The notes: generated by a model from the sequence alone, not told the origin. 64,000 nt of DNA from Bacteroidota bacterium (GCA_947453145.1 CANGFA010000006.1:1-64000), one strand, 5' to 3'; counted from the first letter of the stretch, positions 46,701 through 55,516 are shown. A program made the numbers and translations.

Positions 46701-46944
46701 TTTTCCAAACACCGCCATTCGCAGCACCAAAATAAAATACATTTTTATTTTTATAACTACCCGCAACAGCAGCACTTCTGCCTCCACGGAAAGGCCCAAT
46801 TTCACGATAACTCACTTTTGAATACAACAAAGAATCATAGTTAACTGTCGTTGTAAGTGAAGTTGGTTTCTGGTTCTTTTTTTGTGCAAATGAAACCATT
46901 GTTATTAATAGTAATGGCAATAGCATTAATTGGTATTTATTCAT
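43783..46944 (-). CDS. Sortilin/BNR-type beta-propeller protein, paralog 2
   Basis: The protein has 1053 aa with a signal peptide (MNKYQLMLLPLLLITMVSFA). Asp-box repeats include TLDGGNNWKNIS, SDDAGRTWKNIG and STDGGETWTNIS, and VREIGPFRGGRSAA-like opening YREIGPFRGGRSAAVAG. HGRAFWVLDDLTPVQEF ends the propellers. A GGGGRRRRSVKP linker and a helical coiled C-terminus follow (MLLKIRDKFSEVQKAIKQIR). The architecture is the same as paralog 1. The 52-bp gap to paralog 3 suggests one transcript. Confidence 0.88.
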   Translation of the reverse strand: MNKYQLMLLPLLLITMVSFAQKKNQKPTSLTTTVNYDSLLYSKVSYREIGPFRGGRSAAVAGSYKNKNVFYFGAANGGVWKTLDGGNNWKNISDKFFGGSIGAVAVAPSDESVLYVGEGEQTMRGNVTEGLGGMWRSDDAGRTWKNIGLKNTRHIVKIIVHPSNPNIAWVAAMGHLFGPNDERGIYKTTDGGKTWNKVLYVNEQTGCSDIMMEPNNPSTLYAGTWHVIRTPYSMESGGVGSGLWKSTDGGETWTNISTKKGLPNGVWGVVTVTVAPSNTDKLYAMVENAKGGLFVSNDAGETWELQSNDNNIRQRAWYYSRVFVDPKNENIVYCPNVNFMRSKDGGKTFQAVNTTPHGDHHDVWIDPDDPNRMIVADDGGAQVSFDGAANFSSYFNQPTAQFYRVSTDNSFPYRILGAQQDNSTVRIKSRSYSGAITQDDWQQTAGAESGYVVPSPLNPDIVYGGNYGGFLSRLDHKTGENRAINVWPDNPMGAGADVQKFRFQWNFPIFISPHNPNRLYAGGNHLFVTENDGQSWETISPDLTTNDKSKQAPSGGPITKDNTSVEYYCTIFTATESTLEKDLLWTGSDDGLVNVSKDAGKHWENVTPKDCPKWMMWNAIETDPFVKGKAFIVGTRYKLDDYTPYIYVTENYGQSWKLITDGIPNGHFARVVRADKKRAGLLYAGTEYGMYISYDDGANWRKFQLNLPVVQIADLTIKENDLIVATHGRAFWVLDDLTPVQEFDKNIVDKKLHVFNVNDSYRMEGGGGRRRRSVKPVNAGANPPNGVVINYWLKEVNDSSKVAISIYDKNNAIIKTFTKDAKEDGNKLDYNAGMNQFVWDMMYPPAEKLDGLILWNGNIEGPKVAPGKYAAKIKFDKDSVQFSFVIKGDPNYKMTEKDYDDQVGMLLKIRDKFSEVQKAIKQIRAVRTQINDFTARVNLKANKEIKLAADTITKQITTIEEALYQTKSKSGQDVLNFPIRLNDKIAGLYDVAASGYNPPSKQVIETYADLAAQADAQLAKLKKVMSEDLSAFNKLIHEKQLPVIGMGKENSDH

Positions 46945-46996
46945 TTTGTTATTTTTTATTTTCTAATAGTATATTATGCTGATTGAATTTTATATT

Positions 46997-49897
46997 TTAT
47001 TTTTTCTTTGCTTTTACTAGATTTTCAAAATTGGCATTGGCTGTTTTAATTGCATTTATTATTTGCTCAGTTGGAGTCATGTCCGCAGACTGTAATATTT
47101 GCATTAATCTTTTATATTCTCTTATTATAGGTTCAAAACTACTATCATTATAACTAACTGCTTTAAGGCAATTACGATAACAAATTAAAGCGAAGTCATG
47201 TTGGGTTTGCAAATCTGCCACTGGCGTAGTTACGCGAGGATCCATGGTTACTTTAAAGGATTGAGTAATTGTTTTCCCATTCACCGTTAAAGTGGCCGTA
47301 TAATTGCCTGGCATTACCCAAGGAGCAGTTGCTTCTGGGGCCGTGTTCCCATAAACTGCTGCAATTGGATATCTTGGAGGCGTATTCATTGCAGTGTAAT
47401 GCATATCCCATAAAAAACGATGCGATCCTGCTTTTGCAGATAATATTTGTTGCGGTCTTATCCAATACAATGGAATATTTACGGCTGGAATTTCATAAGG
47501 CTTATCGTCGCTTCGGAATGTACAAATAATGTTATTTTTTTCATCCTTAATTTGCAAGCTCACTACCTCATTTGCATTTTCTTTTAAGTAATAATCAAAC
47601 ATGGCACCATCAGGTGGATTTTGTCCTGCTGGTTCTTCCTGTGGTACAGGAGAATCGGTATAGGTGTTCCATCTAATACGCATAGCTGTTTGAGGCTTAT
47701 AAAAAATAACCTCGGCTTGATTTGTTTTATTAACCAGCTGTCTTAAGGGAGTTATATTATCTAATATCCAAAAAGAACGACCATGGGTTCCAACAACAAT
47801 ATCATCATCCTTAATCACTAAATCACGAATGGAAGTAGATGGCATATTTAATTGCATTGTTTGCCAATTAGCACCATCATCAAAAGAAACATACACTGCT
47901 CTTTCTGATCCTGCAAATAATAAACCTTTAGTTTGTGGATCCTCTTTTACTGAATTAATTGGGTCATTAGGTAATCCATTGACTATCTCTTTCCAACTTA
48001 TACCTCCGTCCGTAGTTTTGTAAATATGCGGATGCATATCATCACAACGAATTCTATTTACTGCAGCATACGCTGTTTTAGTATCAAAATGACTCGCCTC
48101 CATCATAGAAACTTTACTCCAGGAGGTAATCGCATCGGGTGTTACATTCTTCCAATTTTTACCCCCATTATTAGTTACTTGAATATATCCATCATCCGTT
48201 CCACACCAAATGGTATTGATATCTTTTGGTGATGGAGCAATGGTATAAATCACTCCTCTTCTTGGCATTGTTTTTAAAGCATCCGATGTGTACACGCCAA
48301 CGCTAGAAGGTATATCCCAGGTGGCTCTTGTTAAATCCGGACTTATTTCCTCCCAAGAATGTCCTCCATTATTTGTTTTAAATAAAATATTTCCAGCGTA
48401 ATATAAAGTCTTTGGATTATTAGGCGAAAATAAAACAGGCGCTGTTCTTACAAATCGATAGTCTCCTTTATGAGCAGGAACGGGTGCAATGTTTTGTACT
48501 TGCCCAGTTCTTTTATCAAACTTGGTTATTTTACCCCCATAAATAATATTAGGATCTAAAGGATCCACTGCTACATAACCATATTCCTCCACACCAACTG
48601 GGTGCCATTCTCTATACGTTATTTGCCCGTCGTTTCCTCTGGATGCAATTCCTACCGAACCACTTTCTTGTTGTCCACCATAAACATTATATGGAAAAGC
48701 ATTGTCCGTGCTTACATGATAAAATTGTGCAGTAGGTTGATTGTACCAAGATGAAAAAGTGGCTCCATTATTTACAGTGATAATAGCGCCTTGATCTGCC
48801 GCAATTAAAATAATATTAGAGTTATTGGGGTTTATCCAAATACGATGATAATCATCTCCTCCTGGTGCTCCTCTAAAATCTTTCCAAGTATTTCCTCCGT
48901 CTTCGGATTTCCAAACCACTACATTGGCAGTGAATACAATATCTTTATTTTTTGGATCTACTTTTACTTCTGCAAAATCACTTCCTCTTCCCCAATATCT
49001 TCCGTCATTACTTATACTCTTCCAAGTTTCGCCACCATCATCACTACGATACATGCCCCCTTCCTTTCCGGCATCTACCGTGGCATATAACCTATTGGGA
49101 TCACTAGGTGCTATACAAAATCCAATTCTTCCAAGCCCTTGTTGCACCGTTGGCAAACCCGTTGTTAATTTTTTCCAAGTATTACCACCATCGGTTGATT
49201 TAAACAAACCACTTTCCTTGCCATTCCATTCCCCATTCTCCCAAGGGCCCTGGCGACCGGCCCACATATCGGCATAAATAATATTTGGATTTTTAGGATC
49301 AATCGCTACTTGAACAGCCCCTGTATTTTCATCCTTGTATAAAACTCTTTCCCAATTTTTACCTCCGTCCACAGAGCGATAAACGCCCCTTGTTGTATTA
49401 GGCCCATATGGATGTCCTAGGACTGCCACAAAAATTTTATTTTCATCATTTGGATCAATGGCTAGTCCCCCAATTTGTTGCGCATCATCCAATCCTAAAT
49501 GCATCCATGTTTTTCCTGCATCTACGGATTTATACATTCCATTTCCTACCGATAAATCTGGTCTTTGAATGCCCTCACCAGAACCAACATAAATAACATT
49601 GGGATTAGAAGGCGCTACCGCAATATCTCCGATAGAACCCGTTGGTTGATCATCAAAAATGGGGAACCAAGTTCTACCATAATCGGTTGTTTTCCATACA
49701 CCGCCATTATTAACACCTATATAAAACACGTTTGGCTCTTGTGGTACGCCAACTGCTCCCACCGTTCTGCCTCCACGATGAGGGCCAATCATTCTCCATT
49801 TAATGGCGTTAAAATAATTAGCATCAAATTGTGCATGCACCAAAGTTTGCATAAATGCAAAAGCAATAACAAAAAGGAATGAAGCCTGTTTTTTCAT
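46997..49897 (-). CDS. Sortilin/BNR-type beta-propeller protein, paralog 3
   Basis: The protein has 966 aa with a signal peptide ending TLVHAQ. It opens WRMIGPHRGGRTVGAVGVPQ and has Asp-box repeats such as SVDAGKTWMHLG, STDGGNTWKKLT and SEDGGNTWKDFR, ending in HGRSFWILDNITPLRQL. It has a shorter helical C-terminus than the other two and lacks the Gly/Arg linker. It is first of the three in transcription order, 71 bp after the ferric-reductase-like gene. Confidence 0.88.
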   Translation of the reverse strand: MKKQASFLFVIAFAFMQTLVHAQFDANYFNAIKWRMIGPHRGGRTVGAVGVPQEPNVFYIGVNNGGVWKTTDYGRTWFPIFDDQPTGSIGDIAVAPSNPNVIYVGSGEGIQRPDLSVGNGMYKSVDAGKTWMHLGLDDAQQIGGLAIDPNDENKIFVAVLGHPYGPNTTRGVYRSVDGGKNWERVLYKDENTGAVQVAIDPKNPNIIYADMWAGRQGPWENGEWNGKESGLFKSTDGGNTWKKLTTGLPTVQQGLGRIGFCIAPSDPNRLYATVDAGKEGGMYRSDDGGETWKSISNDGRYWGRGSDFAEVKVDPKNKDIVFTANVVVWKSEDGGNTWKDFRGAPGGDDYHRIWINPNNSNIILIAADQGAIITVNNGATFSSWYNQPTAQFYHVSTDNAFPYNVYGGQQESGSVGIASRGNDGQITYREWHPVGVEEYGYVAVDPLDPNIIYGGKITKFDKRTGQVQNIAPVPAHKGDYRFVRTAPVLFSPNNPKTLYYAGNILFKTNNGGHSWEEISPDLTRATWDIPSSVGVYTSDALKTMPRRGVIYTIAPSPKDINTIWCGTDDGYIQVTNNGGKNWKNVTPDAITSWSKVSMMEASHFDTKTAYAAVNRIRCDDMHPHIYKTTDGGISWKEIVNGLPNDPINSVKEDPQTKGLLFAGSERAVYVSFDDGANWQTMQLNMPSTSIRDLVIKDDDIVVGTHGRSFWILDNITPLRQLVNKTNQAEVIFYKPQTAMRIRWNTYTDSPVPQEEPAGQNPPDGAMFDYYLKENANEVVSLQIKDEKNNIICTFRSDDKPYEIPAVNIPLYWIRPQQILSAKAGSHRFLWDMHYTAMNTPPRYPIAAVYGNTAPEATAPWVMPGNYTATLTVNGKTITQSFKVTMDPRVTTPVADLQTQHDFALICYRNCLKAVSYNDSSFEPIIREYKRLMQILQSADMTPTEQIINAIKTANANFENLVKAKKK

Positions 49898-49968
49898 TGG
49901 TCGGATTTAATTATTTTATGTAAGCCAAATAAATAAAACCCCACTCATACGAAAAGGCTTGATTTTAC

Positions 49969-50589
49969 TTATTTTTTAGTGCTATAAATATAATACTTAT
50001 ACCTAATAATGGTAGCTAATAATAGGGCAATCCCACAGATTTCAGACAATAATTTCTCGGCATCTATCCAGTCCGTTGGCCTATCTTTTAATTGAGGATC
50101 CATTAACAGTCCATGGACAACAAATAAGACACAAGTGCCATACGAAATAAGGTGAATATTTTTCCAAAGACGGAAGCCTAGCTTAGATTTGACCCATTTT
50201 TGAGTGGTAATGATAACCGTTATTAAAGCCAATAACGAAAAGGTTCCGAATAACACAATATTAGGTTGGTGCGGGGCATTGACAGGCCAAATAATATCCC
50301 AAAATGTGAATTTTGATGCTGCGTCCAAGGGGATTAATATAATGTGTGCAAAAACAAAAAACAAAGCAATATAAGCTGTATAATTATGCAAATTAAGCAG
50401 GTCTATTGCCTTTATGGTAGCGGGTAATTTTAACCATGAATTTGTTTTTTTAAAGGAAGTACTTATCATCATTCCAAGTACCATATTAATAGTTAAGACC
50501 ACCGTTGCTATCAAACCTAGCGTTCCAGATAGCTCTGTTGGATTAATCAAGGGTTCGCTTAATAAAATGGTTAATAGCATAAAGTACAT
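49969..50589 (-). CDS. Ferric-reductase-like haem membrane protein
   Basis: The protein has 206 aa with about six membrane helices. Two His pairs, H68-x13-H82 (LHNYTAYIALFFVFAH) and H146-x12-H159 (IHLISYGTCVLFVVH), have the spacing of bis-haem ligands in ferric-reductase-like transmembrane (YedZ/MsrQ/FRE) proteins. There is no flavin or NAD domain, so it needs an electron partner. It lies 41 bp downstream of the alginate-lyase-family gene and upstream of the propellers; its role there is unclear. Confidence 0.78.
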   Translation of the reverse strand: MYFMLLTILLSEPLINPTELSGTLGLIATVVLTINMVLGMMISTSFKKTNSWLKLPATIKAIDLLNLHNYTAYIALFFVFAHIILIPLDAASKFTFWDIIWPVNAPHQPNIVLFGTFSLLALITVIITTQKWVKSKLGFRLWKNIHLISYGTCVLFVVHGLLMDPQLKDRPTDWIDAEKLLSEICGIALLLATIIRYKYYIYSTKK

Positions 50590-50630
50590 TTAGGACATAT
50601 ATAAATTAAAAGGTAAACGAACTCCTTTTT

Positions 50631-51830
50631 TTATTGAACTTCCAATAAAAAGTGGTTATAGTTATTTTGTTTAAAAAACTCCGCTAAATAGTTTTTACTT
50701 TTTTCATTAGCAAACTTTGTACTTGCTATATATAAAACAGGCACAGCTTCTCTAAATTCAAAAGGTTTTATTTGAGGACCATCCCAGGCTTTTTCTTGTA
50801 CTAAATACGGGATCATTTCATCCACTGCGGCTTTTAAGTTATGCTTGGATGTAGTTTGATTATCCCAGAAATTAATGCCCGTAGATTCAGCCATTTTAGC
50901 CACTTTTAAAAAAGCATCAATAACAAAAACAGAATAATGCAATGAGGTTGTTCTTGCCATTTCAAGCGGGAACCTATTTTTATCATCCATTTGTTTTTCA
51001 AGACGCATTTGTGCGTTTTGAACTATTTTAACAGCATCCTCTTTTTGATTCGTAAATAAGGATATGGTTAATCTTAAAGCATCATACCATACACCATGAT
51101 TATTATTTGCTTTTAATTCGTCCATTCCATTTTTACTGGTTTGCATCCATTGTAAAAATTCGGTAAACCATGTCTGCATATTTTTAAGATCTTCCTTAGG
51201 ATAAGCGCCATCCCTATTCATAAGTTCAATTGCTTCAATTACTTTAATAAAATTACGAGCATCAATTAACCCTGCACCCCTTCCTACATTTTCACCTTTT
51301 ATGGCTTGTCCAAAATTCATATTAGGGTTCATTTTGGTAGCAGTATCCAAAAACCAAACGCGTATTAATTGAGCTGCATGATTGTAATACTTTTTATCGC
51401 CTGAATAATAATTTGCCATTGCAAGTGTATATATATGACTGCATAAATCTGGCAAGTAATCCTTGTCCTTATACAGTTTCACTTCGGGATTTATTTCTCC
51501 ATCCTTTCTCATATAAGGCAAGCCGTCTTTTTTACTTGGATCGGGCCAATGATAAGGTGCCAAACTCATATAGTCATGTTTGGATCCACTTGGAGGCACA
51601 TTCTCTTTTTCCATCACCGAAACAGGACCATACTTTAAAGACTTATCTGCTTCTGATAGTAAAGATTCATATGCTTTATTAAAAATAGGATCTTTAGTTT
51701 TAACCTTTTCTGCATTGGTTTTTAACTGACTTATATTTATTAGATAAGGTCCGTTTTGAGCTATACTAATTTGCTTTATACTTAACACAGAAATACACAG
51801 CAATACAATTTTTACGCGGTTATTGATCAT
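50631..51830 (-). CDS. Secreted alginate-lyase-family enzyme
   Basis: The protein has 399 aa with a signal peptide ending ISIAQ. Alginate-lyase superfamily (PL5/PL38-like alpha toroid) marks are KHDYMSLAPYHWPDPSKKDG, GQAIKGENVGRGAGLIDARN and the catalytic-type NNNHGVWYDALRLT. The family eliminates at uronic acid residues of alginate or glucuronan. It lies 13 bp after the MFS transporter gene, suggesting the transporter takes up its product. Confidence 0.85.
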   Translation of the reverse strand: MINNRVKIVLLCISVLSIKQISIAQNGPYLINISQLKTNAEKVKTKDPIFNKAYESLLSEADKSLKYGPVSVMEKENVPPSGSKHDYMSLAPYHWPDPSKKDGLPYMRKDGEINPEVKLYKDKDYLPDLCSHIYTLAMANYYSGDKKYYNHAAQLIRVWFLDTATKMNPNMNFGQAIKGENVGRGAGLIDARNFIKVIEAIELMNRDGAYPKEDLKNMQTWFTEFLQWMQTSKNGMDELKANNNHGVWYDALRLTISLFTNQKEDAVKIVQNAQMRLEKQMDDKNRFPLEMARTTSLHYSVFVIDAFLKVAKMAESTGINFWDNQTTSKHNLKAAVDEMIPYLVQEKAWDGPQIKPFEFREAVPVLYIASTKFANEKSKNYLAEFFKQNNYNHFLLEVQ

Positions 51831-51843
51831 ACAGTATTTGGAA

Positions 51844-53139
51844 TTAAATAGAATTACTTTTTACTTTTTTGTCTGTTAAAAAATGAATACACAACCAACC
51901 TATTGGGACTAATATGGCTGCTAAAGCAAAAAAAGAATAATAGTTTGTTTTTGAAATGATAGGTACCAACAAAGTGATAATAATAGTGCCTAATACCGCA
52001 GACATGCCTCCCATACCAGATACCGCACCCACATTCTTTCCACTAAAAAAATCGGAAGGAAGTGTTTGTAAATTATTAATAAGGAATTGGAAACCAAAAA
52101 GTGTACTTCCAATTAAAAAAATAGCAAGGGGTATTTGAACTTTTAATTGATCCAAAAAGAAAAGGATACCAATTAAGGATACTAACATAATGACACAACC
52201 AATGGCAATTGCTTTTTTCCTTGCTTTTTCGGCAAGGACTCCATTTTTAATTAGCCTACTTGAATAAAAACCTCCAGTAAGTCCGCCAATAGCTGCAAAT
52301 AAATAAGGGGCCCATGAAAATGCACCCACTTGTTTAATATCAAAACCCATTTGATCTTTTAAAAAGGTTGGAAGCCAGGTTAAAAACATCCACCACACTG
52401 GATCCAAAAAAAAGCGGGACGAAATAATCCCCCAGGTATTGCGCACTTGCAATAATTCACGCCAACTTTTTACAGGAGGTTCATTTGTAATTTCATTTGC
52501 TGTTTGTTCCCCTTGTATATGGGCTAGCTCTTTTTTAGAAATCCATGGATGTTTAGCTGGTACATTTTTATTTATAAGTAACCAAGGTATAATCCATAAC
52601 AATCCTAAACATCCAATACCTACAAAAGTAATTCTCCAACCAAAAGCAACATATACATAAGCAATAAAAGGTGCCGCTACAACGGATCCCAAAGAAGCAC
52701 CAGCACCAAAAATACCTTGGGCTATTGCACGTTCTTTTGCGGGAAACCATTCTGCATTACTTTTTGTTGCACCCGGCCAATTGCCTGCTTCACTAAAACC
52801 AAGCAAGGCCCTGAATATATTAAATGAAAAGATAGATCTTGCCAATGCATGAAGTGCAATGGATACACTCCAAGCACTAATGGAAACGACCATACCAACT
52901 CTGGTTCCAATGGCATCCATCATTTTACCGGTTACCATTTGCCCTAATGCATACATGATCATAAAGAAAGTAGTGATAATGGCCAATGCGTTTTTATTGT
53001 CTGCTTCGGCAATACCAAATTCTTTGTAAATATATGGCCACATAATATTAATGGCACTACGATCGATATAATTGATGATGGTGGCAAGCCCAATTAAACC
53101 TATAATCCACCACCTTAATCCTTTGAGTTGAAATCCCAT
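51844..53139 (-). CDS. MFS transporter, ACS/hexuronate type
   Basis: The protein has 431 aa with twelve membrane helices. The N-terminal motif ATIINYIDRSAINIMWPYI is typical of the anion:cation symporter group (ExuT-like hexuronate and galactonate carriers). Further family segments are GFSEAGNWPGATKSNAEWFP and the GIFGAGASLGSVVAAP helix. It probably imports a uronate released by the neighbouring lyase. It lies between the SDR gene (16 bp) and the lyase gene (13 bp) in one operon. Confidence 0.9.
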   Translation of the reverse strand: MGFQLKGLRWWIIGLIGLATIINYIDRSAINIMWPYIYKEFGIAEADNKNALAIITTFFMIMYALGQMVTGKMMDAIGTRVGMVVSISAWSVSIALHALARSIFSFNIFRALLGFSEAGNWPGATKSNAEWFPAKERAIAQGIFGAGASLGSVVAAPFIAYVYVAFGWRITFVGIGCLGLLWIIPWLLINKNVPAKHPWISKKELAHIQGEQTANEITNEPPVKSWRELLQVRNTWGIISSRFFLDPVWWMFLTWLPTFLKDQMGFDIKQVGAFSWAPYLFAAIGGLTGGFYSSRLIKNGVLAEKARKKAIAIGCVIMLVSLIGILFFLDQLKVQIPLAIFLIGSTLFGFQFLINNLQTLPSDFFSGKNVGAVSGMGGMSAVLGTIIITLLVPIISKTNYYSFFALAAILVPIGWLCIHFLTDKKVKSNSI

Positions 53140-53155
53140 TTTCTTTTTAAATTAA

Positions 53156-53992
53156 TTATGCTACAGGAAAATCAGCTCCTTCTGTTACATCTGCCCAGGT
53201 GTCGAAATCATGTTTTAATTCGTCCAACTTAATTCTAGCACCTTTTAACGCAGCCACTCCGAGTAATAATCTTAATGGTGGATTTTCGGACTCAACAACC
53301 TGAATCATTGCTTTAGCTGCTTTTACCGGATCACCCGCTTGATTACCACTTAAACCTCTAATATCACCTTTGTTTTTCCCTGCGGTAGCTGCATAATCCT
53401 CAATTACAATTTTACTATCATTAGCAGAACGACCTGCCCAGTCCGTTCTAAAACCACTTGGAGCTATAATGGTTACTTTAATACCTAATGGCGCAACTTC
53501 CTTACTTAAGGATTCACTTAACCCATCAACTGCATATTTTGTTGCGTTATAAAAACCTACTCCAGGAAAAGAGCGTAACCCTCCAATAGAAGCAATATTT
53601 AAAATATGACCACTACGTTGTTTTCTCATTTGTGGCAACACAGCCTGTGTCATATGAGCTAAACCAAAAACATTAATTTCAAACATTTGACGCACTTGTG
53701 CTTCTTCACTTTCTTCAATTGCTCCAAAATAACCTATTCCCGCATTGTTAACCAATACATCAATCTGTCCAAATTTTGCAATGGTAGCTGCCACCGATGC
53801 TTTTATTTGATCGGCTACGGTTACGTCTAACTTTACCACTAATGAAGTCTCAGGATAATTTGCCACAATGTCCATAACGTCATTGGTATTGCGTGCCGCC
53901 ACTACTACATTGTACCCTTTTGCCAAGGCTTCTACCGCTAAATAACGACCAAAACCGGTGGAACAACCTGTTATAAACCATACTTTTTGCAT
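53156..53992 (-). CDS. SDR family oxidoreductase
   Basis: The ATG at 53992 gives 278 aa (MQKVWFITGCSTGFGRYLAV); the frame extends upstream 19 codons without domain content. Classical SDR marks are the TGCSTGFG nucleotide loop (8-15), NNAG (82-85), catalytic S135, Y148 and K152 in YNATK, and N107. The subgroup resembles broad short-chain dehydrogenases with a C-terminal substrate loop. It heads the run with the MFS and lyase genes, so it may reduce or oxidise the imported sugar acid; that is inference. Confidence 0.88.
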   Translation of the reverse strand: MQKVWFITGCSTGFGRYLAVEALAKGYNVVVAARNTNDVMDIVANYPETSLVVKLDVTVADQIKASVAATIAKFGQIDVLVNNAGIGYFGAIEESEEAQVRQMFEINVFGLAHMTQAVLPQMRKQRSGHILNIASIGGLRSFPGVGFYNATKYAVDGLSESLSKEVAPLGIKVTIIAPSGFRTDWAGRSANDSKIVIEDYAATAGKNKGDIRGLSGNQAGDPVKAAKAMIQVVESENPPLRLLLGVAALKGARIKLDELKHDFDTWADVTEGADFPVA

Positions 53993-54035
53993 AAAATGAT
54001 ATTTAAATAAGGAATTAAAGATAGGGCAAATGAAA

Positions 54036-54067
54036 TAAAAAAGAGCCACTTATTGCTAAGCGGCTCT
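54036..54067 (-). terminator. Terminator of the 54.1-kb gene (duplicated 3' UTR, copy 1)
   Basis: An 11-bp inverted repeat with one mismatch (54042-54052 with 54057-54067, loop TTGC), followed on the minus strand by TTTTTT. It shares its sequence with the hairpin at 54895. Confidence 0.75.
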
Positions 54068-54096
54068 CCTAAAATTAAACCAAACTTTAGTGGAAT

Positions 54097-54849
54097 TTAT
54101 TTTTCAATATTCATTACATTAATTAGCATCATTGTTTTGTTGATATCTCTATAAGATTTTAAGGCATCATATTCAGATTGTTCTTGAGGCGTAAATTTAA
54201 CATCTGAAGTGCTTGCTCCCGAAGTGTATTGATCTATACTTTTGTATAAATGCGAAATGGTGTTTGTAAAATCTACTCCGCCCACTCCAACAACACTTGT
54301 AAAATAAAAGGCCTCTTTTTTGTCTTTATCAATCATATATTGGTGCCATTTATTACTAAATTTGATTTCCGCCTTTTGGTAATTGTCATTTTTTGAATTG
54401 ATCATAACAAGATTCAAAATAGTACTGCCAGGAACCACACTACTTGTGGTATCACTTAATCCCAACTCTACTTTCAAAATTACTTGTTTAACCATTTTTC
54501 TGGTCTTTGTGGTGTTATTCGCCATTACAATATAATCTTCCGGATATTTTGCTTTAAAATTATCTAAAGAAATACTTTTACCAATACCCAATGCGTCCGC
54601 ATAACTATTATACGATGTAGAAACAATATAATCGTAGTTTACGTTTGCACCTGGAAGTACTTTCCAAATACGGTGCATGTTAATTACACCTGCTTTAATA
54701 AGTTCCTTGTGATAATTAATCCAAGATTTTTCTAATTTTTCATAATCCTGACCTGGAAGCTCTTTCATATACTCATACTTTAAATAAGTTTGTGCATTTA
54801 AGGAGACGATAGCAAATAATACTACTATAGTTAACATTAATTTTTTCAT
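54097..54849 (-). CDS. Secreted protein with two similar alpha/beta halves, unknown
   Basis: The protein has 250 aa with a signal peptide (MKKLMLTIVVLFAIVSLNAQ). The mature part may contain two dimeric alpha/beta-barrel-like repeats: YEKLEKSWINYHKELIKAGV followed by a hydrophobic strand (25-85), and YQKAEIKFSNKWHQYMIDKD (about 156-210). The fold guess comes from the helix-strand pattern. Its terminator region resembles that of the next gene upstream although the proteins are unrelated. Confidence 0.68.
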   Translation of the reverse strand: MKKLMLTIVVLFAIVSLNAQTYLKYEYMKELPGQDYEKLEKSWINYHKELIKAGVINMHRIWKVLPGANVNYDYIVSTSYNSYADALGIGKSISLDNFKAKYPEDYIVMANNTTKTRKMVKQVILKVELGLSDTTSSVVPGSTILNLVMINSKNDNYQKAEIKFSNKWHQYMIDKDKKEAFYFTSVVGVGGVDFTNTISHLYKSIDQYTSGASTSDVKFTPQEQSEYDALKSYRDINKTMMLINVMNIEK

Positions 54850-54894
54850 GTGTAATTTTTTATTTTTTTTATAATTCTTAAACTGTATTTATGT

Positions 54895-54924
54895 AAAGAG
54901 TCACTTATTGCTAAGTGACTCTTT
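54895..54924 (-). terminator. Terminator of the 54.96-kb gene (duplicated 3' UTR, copy 2)
   Basis: A perfect 13-bp inverted repeat AAAGAGTCACTTA / TAAGTGACTCTTT (loop TTGC). Hairpin and adjacent AAACCAAACTT sequence match copy 1 at 54042-54090 closely. Confidence 0.72.
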
Positions 54925-54954
54925 TATAATTTTAAACCAAACTTAAATCGAATT

Positions 54955-55482
54955 TTATTTCTTAGGCGCAGTAGCTGCATTTACAAGTCCAGTTACGTCA
55001 AAATATTCATCAACGTCAACTAGTTTATGATCCTTATTAAATTGCATTACGCAGTAATATTTATGTTCAATTTTAGCACCATTTAAAGCTCCGTCATCTG
55101 TCCATCTAACATAAGCTCTAACGCTTCCATTAGGCTTAAAAGTAACAGTATCTATACCTGGCAACAACATGATGTCGTTTGGTTTAATATTATTAAATAA
55201 TTTATGAAACCCTTCGAGTCTTTTTCTTAGTTCCGCTTTTCCTACAACCGCTTCATTACCATATTGAGGACCATGTGCTTTAATGGAGTCAGCGTTGAAG
55301 GAATCCCAGGTATTCATATCTTTTTTAGCAAAAGCCTCAAATATAGATTTAGCTACCTTTGAATTTTCTTTGAAACTTAAAATTGCAGTATCATCCCCAG
55401 TTGTTGCTTCTTTCTTTTCAGCTGGAGCTGAACAAGCAAATAATGTGGTAGCAACGATCGCTGCTAGTAATGTTTTTTTCAT
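54955..55482 (-). CDS. NTF2-like (SnoaL-type) lipoprotein
   Basis: The protein has 175 aa with a lipoprotein signal (MKKTLLAAIVATTLFACSAP, lipobox LFAC). The mature domain has the NTF2-like cone pattern: KSIFEAFAKKDMNTWDSFNA, VGKAELRKRLEGFHKLF, VRAYVRWTDDGALNG and KHKLVDVDEYFDVTG-like end. Proteins of this type bind small ligands or act as regulators; no catalytic residues can be assigned. It follows a paralogous gene by 34 bp. Confidence 0.75.
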   Translation of the reverse strand: MKKTLLAAIVATTLFACSAPAEKKEATTGDDTAILSFKENSKVAKSIFEAFAKKDMNTWDSFNADSIKAHGPQYGNEAVVGKAELRKRLEGFHKLFNNIKPNDIMLLPGIDTVTFKPNGSVRAYVRWTDDGALNGAKIEHKYYCVMQFNKDHKLVDVDEYFDVTGLVNAATAPKK

Positions 55483-55516
55483 TTTAACTATTTTTTATTT
55501 GAATTAATGTACACTA

